From: Triparma columacea
Lineage: Eukaryota; Sar; Bolidophyceae; Parmales; Triparmaceae
Direction: 5' to 3'
DNA: 48,713 bases
NCBI GenBank assembly: GCA_030267965.1
Contig: BRYA01000052.1
Coordinates: forward strand, 1-48,713
Shown: piece after piece, positions 1 through 11,444 of the stretch
How positions within the stretch are numbered: the stretch's first letter is position 1
How the letters are laid out: each line of letters starts with the position of its first letter
Translations under genes and position numbers: made by a program
The notes under the pieces: model-generated
What the model was told of the DNA's origin: nothing
The model's input: the letters and a program-made list of their open reading frames with translations, nothing else
The model's database searches: none

Positions 1-69
1 CTAACCCTAACCCTAACCCTAACCCTAACCCTAACCCTAACCCTAACCCTAACCCTAACCCTAACCCTT
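1..69. repeat. Telomere, (CCCTAA)n
   Basis: About eleven perfect CCCTAA units read inward from base 1, which is the C-rich strand of a TTAGGG telomere at a left chromosome end. The array runs straight into variant repeats, so the true chromosome end lies at or just left of base 1. Confidence 0.97.
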
Positions 70-200
70 ACACCCTAACACCCTTTACACCCTTTACACC
101 CTTTACACCCTTTACACCCTTTACACCCTTTACAACCTTTACAACCTTTACACCCTTTACACCCTTTACACCCTTTACACCCTTTACACCCTTTACACAC
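70..200. repeat. Telomere-proximal 9-bp tandem repeat ACACCCTTT
   Basis: About fourteen head-to-tail copies of ACACCCTTT directly follow the canonical telomere. Two copies read ACAACCTTT. The unit resembles a lengthened, diverged telomere unit (CCCT-A/T). The array decays into ACACACTTT variants near 200. Confidence 0.9.
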
Positions 201-972
201 ACTTTACTCTTACACACACTTTAATTCAACACACTATTCCATCATATACCCTCCTCTCTTCTACTCTCTCTCCTTAAATTCTCTTACTCCTCTCTAAAAC
301 TACACTCACTCTTATTTAATTCATCTTCATAAACATCTACTACACTTCCACATATCATTTTACCTTATACCCTCCTCTCTTCTACTCTCACTCCTTCACT
401 CTTCTCACTTCTCTCACTTCTCTCCACATCTACACTCACCATCATTTAATTCATCTTCATACACATCTACTACACTTACACACATCATTCCATCTAATAT
501 CCTCCTCTCTTCTTCTCTCATTTCTTTTTTCCTCACTCCTCTCCACAACTACCCTCATTTAATTCATCGTTATACACATCTTCTGCACTTACACAAATTA
601 TTCTACCTTATACCTTCCTCACTTCTACTCCCACTCCTTAACTCCTCTCTCTCCTCTCCAAAACTACACTCACCCTCCTTTTATTCATCCTCATACACAC
701 CTACCAAACTTCCATTATACTCACAAACTACCACAACGCTTCCACAACTCTTCAAAACTCCATGCATATCTACTACACTTCTACAATACTCACAAATCAC
801 TTTAACACACCAACAATACATCTACTACACTTCCTTAATACTTAAAAACCACTTTAACACTCCCATGATACATCCACTACACATCAAACACTTTCAAAAT
901 ACTCACAACTATAACAAAGTCAAATCAATTTCATCCTACAAATGTTGCTGCCCTATTAGTCACACCCCATCC
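201..972. repeat. G-depleted subtelomeric DNA with degenerate ~120-bp repeats
   Basis: The sequence is C/T/A-rich with almost no G on the + strand up to about 770. A diverged unit recurs, marked by ATACCCTCCTCTCTTCTACTC-like cores near 246, 367, 498 and 610, with spacings of about 121, 131 and 112 bp. Each core is followed by an AATTCATCTTCATA-like segment and a CATCTACTACACTT-like segment. I see no gene here. The 78-codon open frame at 865-1101 overlaps the 3' end of the giant gene on the other strand and is not credible. Confidence 0.75.
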
Positions 973-3900
973 TCATCTTCTATCTTCTATCGGAACAACA
1001 CTGCTTACTTTAGCCTTCCTACCTCCAACCTCTGTAATATCTCCACCATCAGCTCCTCCAATACTTTTTCTCCTAATACTTGCTCTCAAAACACCTGCTA
1101 GACCACCCTCAGCTTCAGCATCATCACTTGCTCTCCTGACGCTCTCTCTCCTTCTAGCATCTCCTGCTCCTGGAATGTATTCAACTGGCACTCTAGCTTT
1201 CATTGCGTCATCAAACCAATCTGGCTTCTGGTCCTCCCATTTCTCCCAGTTAGCCATTACCCAAGTTCTCACTTCCTTTTCAATTGACTTCCAGTGATGT
1301 TTGGACATATGAAATGTGTAAGCTGCCTTTGTTGCATCGTCTTTTCCATTTCTGAAGTTCTCTATTGTCAAGTCCATACCCCTTTGCCAGCTGTAGAAGG
1401 TGCCCCAATATTTTTTCTCAATGTTATAGAAAAATACAGCAAACAACACAACTGTACATGGTATAAATATTCCAACTACTGTCCATGCCAATTTGAGCCT
1501 CTCTTCTGCAACATCTCCCCTTTCAGCTACTAATATAGCTACTGGAAGACTTCCCATTGTCAAAATAAACCCAAACATCCAATACATTGCACCAAGCTCA
1601 TAAGGATGCCTAAAATGCACAATCGATGTGAAGTCTGTTACTACTTTTACCAGTACTCTAGCAACAATGCTAGTCACTATTTCTACATTGCCTCCTGCAG
1701 GAATCCAATACCAAAAGTCTCCTCTTAAGACCTTCACCAACAAGTACAGAAGCATATCAGCACCAACATAGAGAGACGCCCATTTGCCACCAAGGAACAC
1801 TAGCACAACTATTGTCATGCACCTTATCACAAGCATACATGCACTAAAGAATGTCATTGAAACAAATATGATAGATCTCTTGGTAGGATTTGCAGGCACA
1901 TACCCATAGAAATCAGGCACTTGCTCTCTCTTCACTGGATCAGTGTCAAAGTCATAACTGATAGTTGCAGATGCAAAGCCTGTAGTCAAAGCTGAAACTG
2001 AAAGTGAGATCCAAGCTGCCACCGCAACCTGTTCTTTACTTGTTGCAATAGCCATAAGTTGGATAATCACTCCAGGTATGGCCTCAGCAAACATCTCAAC
2101 CATTTTCATTACACTCAACTCTGCCAGAGCATCAACTGCTTGTCCAGCCTCTTGTTTTCCTCCCTTTGCTACCCTATAAGCATCAACAGCAGGTTTAAAC
2201 CCAATCAAAATAGGAAACCACTCCCTAAGCACCCTCAACATCCCCAACTTTCTGTTTTGACCCCAAACAATAATCATTTGAATCCCAATTGAAACCATCA
2301 AACTTGCCAAAGATGCTTTAAAGTACCCATACTTCTTATCACTCCAAAACATGTACGTCACATACACATCTGTTAGCAAATCAGAAATGCTTGTGATAGC
2401 CCCAACAGTAACCCTTGCCTTCAACCCCCAAGGCACTTCCTCCAACAGCTTGTAGCTAATTGTCTCAAGCATAGGTCTGAACCACTCATACTCCTCATCA
2501 AGCTCCTGTAGAGCAGGGAAATTTAAGATGAAGGCATCAACAGCAGCAAGTGGCTGGGTATTAATAGCCAAGCTCCGCGCTAGAGACTCCCCAATCTCTC
2601 TTCCATCCTTCTCTCCCAGCTCTACAGCCTTACCCTCTACCTTCCTCAGCCCAAACAGCTTGTTCTTGACAACAGCACCAAACGTTGGTGTGACAAACAC
2701 ATACTTCTCTGCAGCCTGTCTCAGAACATAGTTATTCCCAATAAATAACCTCACTGCCTCCTCCTTTGCCACTCCCTTCTTCCTGAAACTCAATGCAACC
2801 AACAGTTGCTCACCCAACAACTTTCCCATTTTGTTGGGATCTAAACCTGTATAGTCTTGTGTAGTATCATTCACTGCTAGTGAAGGAATAAGTGCACCTC
2901 CATTGTCCAAGCCAACGCTTGCTCTTCTAATACTTGTTCTCAAAGCACCTGCCAGACCGCCCTCAGCTTCAGCATCAACACTTGCTCTCCTGACACTCTC
3001 TCTCCTTCTAGCATCTCCATCTCCTGGAATGAACTCAACAGGTACTAAAGCTTTCTTCACATCAGTAAACCACTCTGGCTGCTCCTCTTCCCATTTAGCC
3101 CAGTTTAAGCCAACCCATTCCTTAATTTCTCCTTCAATTGAGACCCAATGATGCCTTGAGCTCTCAAATACTTTTATCATTGTTGCATCACTATTACCTT
3201 CAAGAAAATATGCCATAGAATATTCCTTTGATTTCTGTGTACTCCAGAAGGTGTGCCAGTACTTCTTCTCAATGTTCAAAAAGAAGACAGCAAAGCATAA
3301 GGTAGTTATTAGTATAAAATACTTCACTATCGATGATGCAATATCAATTGCCTTCCCATCAACATAGGGTGAAGCTACATATATTGACACTGGTAGGCTT
3401 CCCATTGTAAACACAAGACCAAACAACCAAGAAGCTCCCCCAATTTCAATAGGATGTCTAAAGTGCACAATCGATGTGAAATCTGTAATGATCTTTATCA
3501 TCACTCTGAGAAGAATACTAGTCACAATCTCTAAGCTACCCCCCGCTGGTATCCAGTACCAAAAGTCTCCCCTCAATATCTTAACCAACAAGTACAGACC
3601 AACGTCAGCTCCAATGTAGAGAAATGCCCAACGACCTCCCATCAACCCAAGAAGAACTATTGTTGTACACCTTATTAGAAGCATCCCTGCTGTAAATATC
3701 AACATCGAAACAAACACTACTGATCTTTTGCTTGCTTTTGCAGGTATATAGCCGTAGAAGTCTGGTGCAGATTCTCTATTAACAGGGTCTGTGTCCCAGT
3801 CATAACTAAGTGATGAAGAGGCAAAGCCTGCTGCAATTGCTGACACTGCAACTGAAAGCCATGCTGAAGTTCCAACATCTTTGCCACTGGTTGATATAGC

Positions 3901-6900
3901 CATAAGTTGGATGATCACTCCAGGGATTGTCTCAGCAAACATCTCAGCCATTTTCATACATGTCATCTCAAGCATTGGGTCAGCTGCAGCCCCAACCTTT
4001 TGCTTTACTCCAGTTGCTACCCTGTAGGCATCAACTGCAGGCTTGTACCCAAGTAAGATTGGAATCCACTCCCGCACAACCCTCGTCAACCCCAACTTCC
4101 TGTTTTGAACCCAAACAGCAAGCATCTGAAACCCAATTGACATTGCCAAACTTGCCAAAGATGCCTTAAAGTATCCATACTTCTTATCACTCCAAAACTT
4201 ATGTGTCACATACACATCAGTCAGCAAATCGACCATGCTTGTGGCAGCACCAATGGTGACCCTTGCTTTTAAGCCTAGGGTAGACTTCATAAATAGATTC
4301 ATAACAATCTCCTCAAGCATTGGCTTTAACCACACTTGTTCATTCGTTACTTTTTGCACTTCAGTGAATTGATGGGCCCACTCATCTACAGCATGAGCAG
4401 CAGTCAAAGTAGTCAACATAACTGCTGTCATTGCACTCCCAATCTCCCACCCCCTGGCTTCCTCCTCACTATTATCTTCTCCCTCATTTGTTGCTCTCCT
4501 TTTAAATTTGTTCATTACAACAGCATACAGCATAGTTCTAATGAAACCATGCTGTTCTGTAATCTCTCTCAGCGTCCTATTGGCAGAAATAAATTCCCTC
4601 ACGACCTCTTTTTTACTGTCCCCAACATTCCTTTTCTTCACTCTCTCCATCAGCTGCTCTCCAAACCTCCTCCCATCCTGTTCCCCTGCTTCTGTGCTCT
4701 TCAGAAGGTTGTCAAAGTAGTAAGCAGCATCAGTTGTCATGCTCAGGTGCTTAATTACACTCTTTTTGCTGGCAGCTTTTCCCAAACCTATTTGTCTAGT
4801 CATCATTTCAACGTCTATCTTCATCTGGCCAGCCTCTGAGAACCTTACAGCTGTGAGATGCCCTTTGTTTTCAACTGTAATGACAAGTGTGTTGTTGTTA
4901 ACTCTGTGAATTACAAGTTGGGATTCAACTCCACTTTTCAGGCCCCAGAAGAATGCTGCAACTTCCTTGTGGGATGCTCTCACAGTTATTGAAGTCTTCC
5001 CCCATCCCATCCCCTTCTCTGCCTTAATCATTGTCGTTCCAGACAACCCACTACTGATCTCTTGAGCTCCATCAATCTCGTCAAAGTGACTTTCAATATT
5101 TGGTGCTCCCTCAATTGCAATCTCCTCAAACTTTTGAATGATCTGCTGTCTATTAAAGGCTTCGATCTCTTTGCTCTTGTCAAACTTCTTCCTCAAGGTT
5201 GAGAGTACTCCAAGAAATCTTGGTGCAAGCTTGTTCACAATGGAGGAAAAGAAAATACCACCAAGATCTACCTTTGTTGTGAAAGTGACTGATGTTTGTG
5301 GCACACCTCCAATAGGGTCAAGTGGCTCAAATACATAAGCTGTGTGTGCCTTCACTAACACCTTCCCAGCCTTCCCTGGAAAGTCTTCTTGAAGCTCCTC
5401 TGTATCTTCAAAAGTAATGATAACTTTGCCGTCATCTTGCTTGAACCAGGTAACTTTACTCCTCCCATCACGAAGAGCAAAACCAGGGAGACCAAGATCC
5501 CTTGTTGTGATGTAGTATAGAGTGTGGGCATTGGTTTTTTTGATGTGATACTTAGTGATCCCTCGCTCCTTTGAAGTTTTACGGAATTCTCTTGAATCCA
5601 AAAAAAACTCACGTGCTGCACACTCCTCCACACTCGTATCGACCACAGTGGTGGCAAAACCAGTACCACTGCTTTCCCCGTCAACGTGGACTAGCTTCAT
5701 CTTGACCCTCTCATCAGGACTCTTCAGTTCATTAAAGTTCTTATCCACCTTGCACTTTTCATAAAAGGCCTTTCCCTTCCTGATTGCACCCTTCTCCTCA
5801 TCTGTATAATCTTGGTGTTCATTCTTGATGATGTTGGCAAGAGAGGCCAGTGCAGCTTTATCAATCTCTTCATCCTGCTTGAAGGAATCCCTGAGCTCTG
5901 CTATTGCACTAAGTGCTTGTGGGATTGTACTGTCGACAACGCTTACTGGAATTATTCCCCCTGCATCCAAAAATTGGGTAAATGTAAGTTTACACTGGAG
6001 AACACCATCTTGGTCCTCAATATTCTTGGCAGTGAGAGTGCCACTAGAAGTAGCTTTCACAAGCATTCCAAGGTTTCCCCCATAGTCAACCTTTTCCTCA
6101 GCTGGGACAAATGCCACAGACATGTTGCCATCTTGGTGTCCCTTTTGCCATACGTATCTGAACACAAACTCTCTTTTGTGAAGAGGGAAAGGAAGTTTCT
6201 TGACTGTTGCAAAGAGCTTTTCATTCACCCTTCCTTCGCCACTCTTCCTTATCTCCAGCCTTGCAGGGTTCCCTTCCTCTTGGCTAATTACCATCCTCTC
6301 CCTGCTGCAGTACTCAAAGAACCAAGCAGCTGCTTCCTCAGCTGAGCAGTCGGCAACGCACTCGGCTCTTCCAAAAGTGAGTGTCTTTTTTCCTTTCTCT
6401 TGCTGCTTGTACTTGATCTCCATCTTCACTCCCTCGTGAGGTGACTCAAGAGGCCCCCACCCTTCTTCATCCTCCCCACCAAAGAGCTCCTCCAACTCCC
6501 CAAACACCTTCTTCTGGTCCTCCTCCAAATCAACACCCTCCCCCATCCTCTCCACCAAGGCCCCCCTGACCTCAGCACCAACCTCATTTCCGTTCCTCCT
6601 AAACTTCTCCTGCATCCTGTTGGCCTCAATAAGCTGACTCTTTGCAAGGTAGTCAATTGCTTTGTCCATCAGTGTCTTTTGAAGGCCTTTGAAATGTAGA
6701 TCAACTGCCTGAATACGTGTGACTCTACAGACATTTGGAGCAATCTCATTGAAGAAGTAGACGCCTGTAGCTTCTGCTAGCACAAATCCTTCCTTATTAA
6801 GGTCCTTGAAGCCTCCTCCTGGGTACTCTGTCAGTGGCACAAAAGCCAACATGTACGATGTCAGGCCATTCTCAAGTTTGACCTCCTTCCACACAAACCA

Positions 6901-9900
6901 ATTCTCAAATAGTCGATTGGTGGTGGCAGGGACCTTTTTGCCTACATGATAATGCACACATCTAGTTCCGTTGACATCCTTCCTGATTGTCCTTGGCAAG
7001 TTCCCATTATTTTTGAAGTGCTCCTCTGAATACTCAAATGTGTCAAGCAGAAATTCCTCTGCCAATACACCCTTTGCTGACTTGTCCACAGTGACCCCAA
7101 AGGCTGCCCAAACATTGTCCCCCTGTCTCCACTGGAACTTGTCAATGCCCTCCTTCAGTGTCCCCTTGATTCTCTTCCCTTTTGTGTTGAGTTCCTTCTC
7201 TAGGCTCCCAACCCTCTCCAACATTGCGTCCTCCTCTCTTGTCAGAGGCGGTGCCCTCGGCATGATCTCCTCCACAAAGTGTCGTTTCCTCCTCTCATCA
7301 ATGACACCAGGCTGTCTGAACTTTTTCCCAACCTCCTCCACAATACCCTTTACTGCTGCATACGCAGCCTTGACGTCTCCCTTCTTGATCCTGCCACTGT
7401 TCCAGCCTTCAACAATAGATCTCGTGGATCTCACACTCTTGAAAGTAGGGCGCACACTGTTAAAGCTTTTGAATGTGCGAACATCAACTTCTGATTTTGT
7501 CTCTGTTGCTCTCTCCTCTGCCTTAAGAGTTCCCACCATGGTGACTGCAGTTTGTCCAAACCCAAAATCAGTGAAGCTGAGCTCCCCCTCAATGACACCT
7601 TGTTTAACAGTCTTGGTCTTTATTGACGCTAGAATTTCGACAAGCATCGCAGTTGCCTCATCAGTAAGATCGTCCTCATCAAGGGGTGCCAACTCCATAA
7701 TGTTCGTCGATTCGTCCGGAGATACTACTTTGACGTCGAGGAGAAATTCGACAAACTTATTCCCCCTGCCGTAGTGCTGCCAATGGACGAGTCTGTGAAT
7801 GACTCCTTCCTCTTTGTCATACTCGTGGAGGGTCTTCCTTCGGAACTTTCCCTGCTCACAATTGGTGAGAAGAAAGTCAATGATCTTGTCGCGCTCGTCG
7901 TGGAAAACACCAGCGAGCCCTAAAACTTTCACATCGACGCCGGTAGAGTTGTCAATGAGGCCTTCAACGGCTCCTCGGTCATCCAGAAGCTTGACAAGTT
8001 CGACTTGTTCGAGACCAAGAGCTGCGTAATCGATATCAACTGGTCCTTGCGTAGTGGAAGAGGCGTGATCGGGGCTAGAGAGGGGCTGCAGGGGGTCTTT
8101 ATTCCTGACGGTGTTGTCAGGATCTAATGTCATGGACTGAGCGGCAGTGGCGTGGCTGACAGTCGCAAGGCCGACTGGCGTGCGGCCTGGAGTCGCGCAC
8201 CCGACAGCAGGCGGTATAGCGCTTAGATTGTTCTCGCCCGCCACTCCTCCGTTTAAGGGATCGTCGGAAATGTCGGCATTGAAATTTTCAAATCCAGGTT
8301 GAAGATGAGGGTGGCCAGCAATTTCTGGGAGTGGTTTTGGGGGGATTTTTTTGTGAAAAGGGTCGGAAAAAAGCAAGAATCTGAAATCCCTCAGAACGAC
8401 TTCCAAGTCCTCCCCTAAACAATCAAAATACCCTACTCTTCGTCTACATAACTACCCAAACTCACCTTGTCTAGCATCCTCGTGAGAGCTTTTTGAGACT
8501 GCGAAGGGGACAACATTGTTGTAAAAGTGAGAGAAAACTACAAAGTTTCAACGCGTCCTCCCGCGACTCTCCCGCTCTCCCCTAAAGTAATAAAATGTGT
8601 TTTTCTTTTCCGCCTCTCAACGCACAACTCACCTCGTCTCGCGTCCTCGTGGCCGTTTTTAGAGTCTGCGGTGATGGCAATTATGGTGTTTGTTATGTTA
8701 GTCAACGCGTGCTCCTCGTTTCTGTGACGCATATTAAGCGCCCCACCCGGTCGCCGGAGACGGAACCCATGCAGTCGCCGCAGAAGCGCCCCATGCCGTC
8801 GCCGCAGACGGATCCCACGCAGTCGCCGGAGACGGATCCCAGCGGTCGCCGCAGAAGCGCCCCATGCGGTCGCCGCAGACGGAACCCATGCGGTCGCAGG
8901 AGAGGGATCCCATGCAGTCGCCGCAGACCGGCGCACACGTGCGTGCGCCGCGGCCGCCACCCGTCGAGCTCGACGCCGAGGGCCAGGCCCTCCGCGAACG
9001 GCTCCGCGCGTTCCGCACGCAGGCGGTGAGAAAAACTACAAGGGTCTCCCCCTCGACTCCCTGAATTGAACTTACCTCTGTCTCGTCCAGCACCCTCATG
9101 AGAGCTTTTAGATTTAGAGACTGTGAAGGGGACGACACACCACATTGCAAAAGTGAGAACAAATTACAAAGTTTCAACGCGCCCTCCCGCGACTCTCCCG
9201 CTCTCCCCTAGAGTATTGAATTGTCCTTTTTCTCTTCTGCCGCTCAACGCACAACTCACCTCGTCCGGCATCCTCATGACCATTTTCAGAGTCTGCGGAA
9301 ATGGCGATTATGGTGTTTGTTATATTAGTCAACATGAAGAGATTTCAACGCGTGCTCCTCGTTTCCGTGTAGAATATCAAGCGCCCCACGCGGTCGCTGC
9401 AGACGGAACCCACGCGGTCGCTGGAGATGGACCCCATGCGGTCGCCGCAGACCGGGGTGCGCGTGTGTGCGCCGCGGCCTCCGCCCGTCCAGCTCGACGC
9501 CGAGGGCCAGGCCCTCCGCAAACGGCTCCGCACGTTCCGCACGCAGGCGGTGAGAAAAAACTACAAAGCTTCAATGCATCTTCCCGCGACTCTCCTGCTC
9601 TCCCCTAGAGTATTAAAATGTCCTTTCTCTCTTCCGCAGCTCAACGCACAACTCACCTCGTCCCGCGTCCTCGTGGCCGTTTTTGGAGTCTGCGGTAATG
9701 GCGATTGTGGTGTTTGTTATGTTAGTCAACATGAAAAGATTTCAACGCGTGCCCCTCGATTCTGTGTAGCATATCAAGCGCCCCACGCGGTCGACGGAGA
9801 TGGAACCCATGCGGCCGCCACAGAAGCGCCCAATGCGGTCGCCGCAGACAGAACCCACGCGGTCGACGGAGATGGAACCCATGCGGTCGCCGCAGAAGCG

Positions 9901-10989
9901 CCCCATGCGGTCGCCGCAGATGGAACCCATGCGGTCGCCGCAGACGGAACCCATGCGGTCGCAGGAGATGGATCCCATGCAGTCGCCTCAGACCGGCGCG
10001 CGAGCACGTGCGCTGCGGCCGCCGCCCGTCCAGCTCGACGCCGAGGGCCAGGCCCTCCGCGAACGGCTCCGCGCGTTCCGCACGCAGGCGGTGCGAAAAT
10101 CTACAAGGGTCTCCCCCCCCGCGACTCCCTGAATCGAACTTACCTCGGTCTCGTCCAGCGTCCTCATGAGAGCTTTTAGATTTAGAGACTGTGAAGGGGA
10201 CAACACAACACATTGCAAAAGTGAGAAAAAATTACAAAGTTTCAACGCGTCCTCCTGCGACTCTCATGCTCTTTCCTAGAGTATTAAAATGAGACTCTCT
10301 TCCAGCTCTCAACGCACAACTCACCTCGTCCGGCGTCCTCGTGACAATATTCAGAGTCTGCGGTGATGGCGATTATGGCGCTTGTTAGTCAACATGAAAA
10401 GATTTCAACGCGTGCCCCTCGACTCCGTGTAGAATATCAAGGGTCTCCCCCCCTACAACCCCCTGAAACGAACTTACCTTGGTCCCATCCAGTGTCCTCG
10501 TGAGAGCTTTTAGAGACTGCGAAGGGGACAACAATGTTGCAAAAGTGAGTAACAAATTACAAAGTTTCAACGCGTCCTCCCGCGACTCTCCTGCTCTCTC
10601 CTAGAGTATTAAAATGAGATTTCTCTCTTCTGGCGCTCAACGCAAAACTCACCTCGTCCGGCGTCCATGTGATTGGGACCTGAGGGGAGCTTGGAGGCAG
10701 CGTCGGTCTTGCCGGCATCATTCATGACACCAGCATCTGCGTTTACCTGGCCCTCGGCGTTGATATCGAGATTATAGAGCGGATCGTCATTGCGTGCAAC
10801 CTTGAGCTCCCTGTCTTTGTCAGTCACACATTCAACCACTTCTCCTTCTTCATGATCTCTATCAGTTGTGTCTATGGTATCATTGTCATTTTTGTCGCTT
10901 TTTAAAAGTCTGTTCTCAATGTCGTCCACGGTGTTGTTGCAACCAGCGTCCAACCTGGTGGGATCGTAACTAGTGGCGATGGTGTTCAT
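973..10989 (-). CDS. Giant START-like / duplicated membrane-module protein, 10 exons (2690 aa)
   Basis: Exon model on the minus strand: 10989-10653, microexons 10516-10478, 10357-10325, 10188-10144, 9689-9657, 9292-9260, 9120-9076, 8665-8633, 8498-8466, and a final exon 8414-973. The total of 8073 nt is divisible by three. The last exon alone has no ATG near its 5' end: its frame opens at the acceptor TTTAG before 8414, so upstream exons are needed. After an acidic N-terminus and the microexon peptides come about three START-like (lipid-binding helix-grip) regions, roughly residues 640-800, 875-1045 and 1115-1290. Two homologous multi-pass membrane modules follow (about 1590-2010 and 2210-2640). 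Each has the DLLTDVYVT..FWSDKKYGYF motif and ends in a basic RRRESVRRAS phosphosite-like motif. The START and membrane assignments rest on sequence character. Lipid sensing or transport at a membrane is inference. The membrane part vaguely recalls XK-type proteins. Confidence 0.8.
8732..9025. repeat. GC-rich 24-bp minisatellite island 1 (intron of giant gene)
   Basis: Tandem 24-bp units of the type ACGGAACCCATGCGGTCGCC plus GCAG read on the + strand as an EPMRSPQ(T/K) octad. They are followed by a unique tail whose + translation contains LDAEGQALRERLRAFRTQA and then a GTGAG. The island lies between microexons at 9076 and 8665. The + frame is broken near 8840, where one base is missing relative to sister units, so I treat it as non-coding here. 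Confidence 0.75.
9381..9549. repeat. GC-rich minisatellite island 2
   Basis: This is a shorter copy of the 24-bp repeat plus tail, between microexons at 9657 and 9292. Its right edge (GGCGGTGAGAAAAAACTACAA) is fused directly to sequence that elsewhere lies downstream of a type A microexon. This looks like a recombination junction at the shared GTGAGAAAAA-CTACAA stretch, and it explains the missing microexon. Confidence 0.7.
9779..10090. repeat. GC-rich minisatellite island 3
   Basis: This is the longest run of 24-bp units, in the intron between microexons at 10144 and 9689. Several units are perfect copies of one another. The tail matches islands 1 and 2, except that the + strand GTGAG after GCAGGCG is GTGCG. 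The tail is open on both strands, but nothing ties it to a start codon. Confidence 0.75.
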
Positions 10990-11088
10990 GGTTTTGGGCG
11001 GAAGTTCAGCTTGTGTGGAGGTCGGCAGGCGACTGACAATACGGTCTAGCAAGCTTCTCTCTCGGTCTTTGAAGCGTGTACACTGCCT

Positions 11089-11444
11089 TCAATCGAGGGG
11101 GGAACTTCGAGCGACCAGTTGAGAGTCTTCAAACTTCCTGTAGGAGGGACAGTCGCAGAGAACTTTGGTTCCTGCAGAAGCTGCGAAATATTCGCCACCC
11201 GTCCTTCCGACCACCCTTAGGTAGAACTTGATGAGGCTGAATCCGACTAGTACGACGACGGTACCAAAGAGGTGATTTAAGGGGTCAACAGGCGATGGTT
11301 GAAGCACTGAGGAGGGGATGGAAGGAGGGACTTACGGGCGTTAGTTTGACGTACGGTTGATAGCAAGAATTCGGACGCAGCAGAACTTTGAAGGAGTGTG
11401 TGTGTATATCTATCAATTGAGAGCAGCGGGGTAAATACACTCAT
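11089..11444 (-). CDS. Small single-span membrane protein, 2 exons (108 aa)
   Basis: ATG at 11444-11442. Exon 1 is 11444-11336 and exon 2 is 11306-11089. Between them is a 29-nt intron with a perfect GTAAGT donor and a pyrimidine-rich CCTCCTCAG acceptor. Without removing it the frame stops shortly after. The protein has a 36-residue leader and then one hydrophobic helix (HLFGTVVVLVGFSLIKFYL), a Gly/Ala-rich stretch and a CDC motif. I do not recognise the family. Alternative: with a weak GTCGCT donor near 11113 and the acceptor GAAGGCAG near 11084, this would splice in frame into the 5' side of the giant gene, making it an upstream exon pair. Confidence 0.5.

Larger units (their letters stand above)
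8466..10516 (-). other. Array of eight phase-1 microexons within the giant gene
   Basis: Two microexon types alternate. Type A (10516-10478, 10188-10144, 9120-9076, 8498-8466; 39/45/45/33 nt) follows a CCCCTTCRCAG acceptor and encodes VSK(SK)SSHEDAGRDR-like peptides. Type B (10357-10325, 9689-9657, 9292-9260, 8665-8633; all 33 nt) follows a CCRTYWCCGCAG acceptor and encodes DSKNGHEDAGR-like peptides. Donors are GTAAGTTC or GTGAGTT. Every microexon is a multiple of three and is bounded by phase-1 introns, so any subset keeps the frame. One type A exon is missing between 9292 and 9657. The 3' end of exon 1 (HMDAGR then GTGAGT) also resembles the module. Confidence 0.82.

Noticed and set aside
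5812..6345. Plus-strand frames of up to 177 codons inside the giant gene, and similar ones in other long genes
   Set aside because: They are shadows of the long minus-strand coding exon, with no independent start context or conserved motifs.
8595..9029. Open + frame of 144 codons in island 1
   Set aside because: The sister-island frame is lost by a one-base deletion near 8840, and it overlaps a microexon and its splice sites on the other strand.
9427..10179. Open + frame of 250 codons rich in Ala/His/Asp across the minisatellite
   Set aside because: It is a product of 24-bp tandem repeats. It runs across minus-strand microexons and introns and has no conserved pattern. The repeats are open in several frames on both strands.
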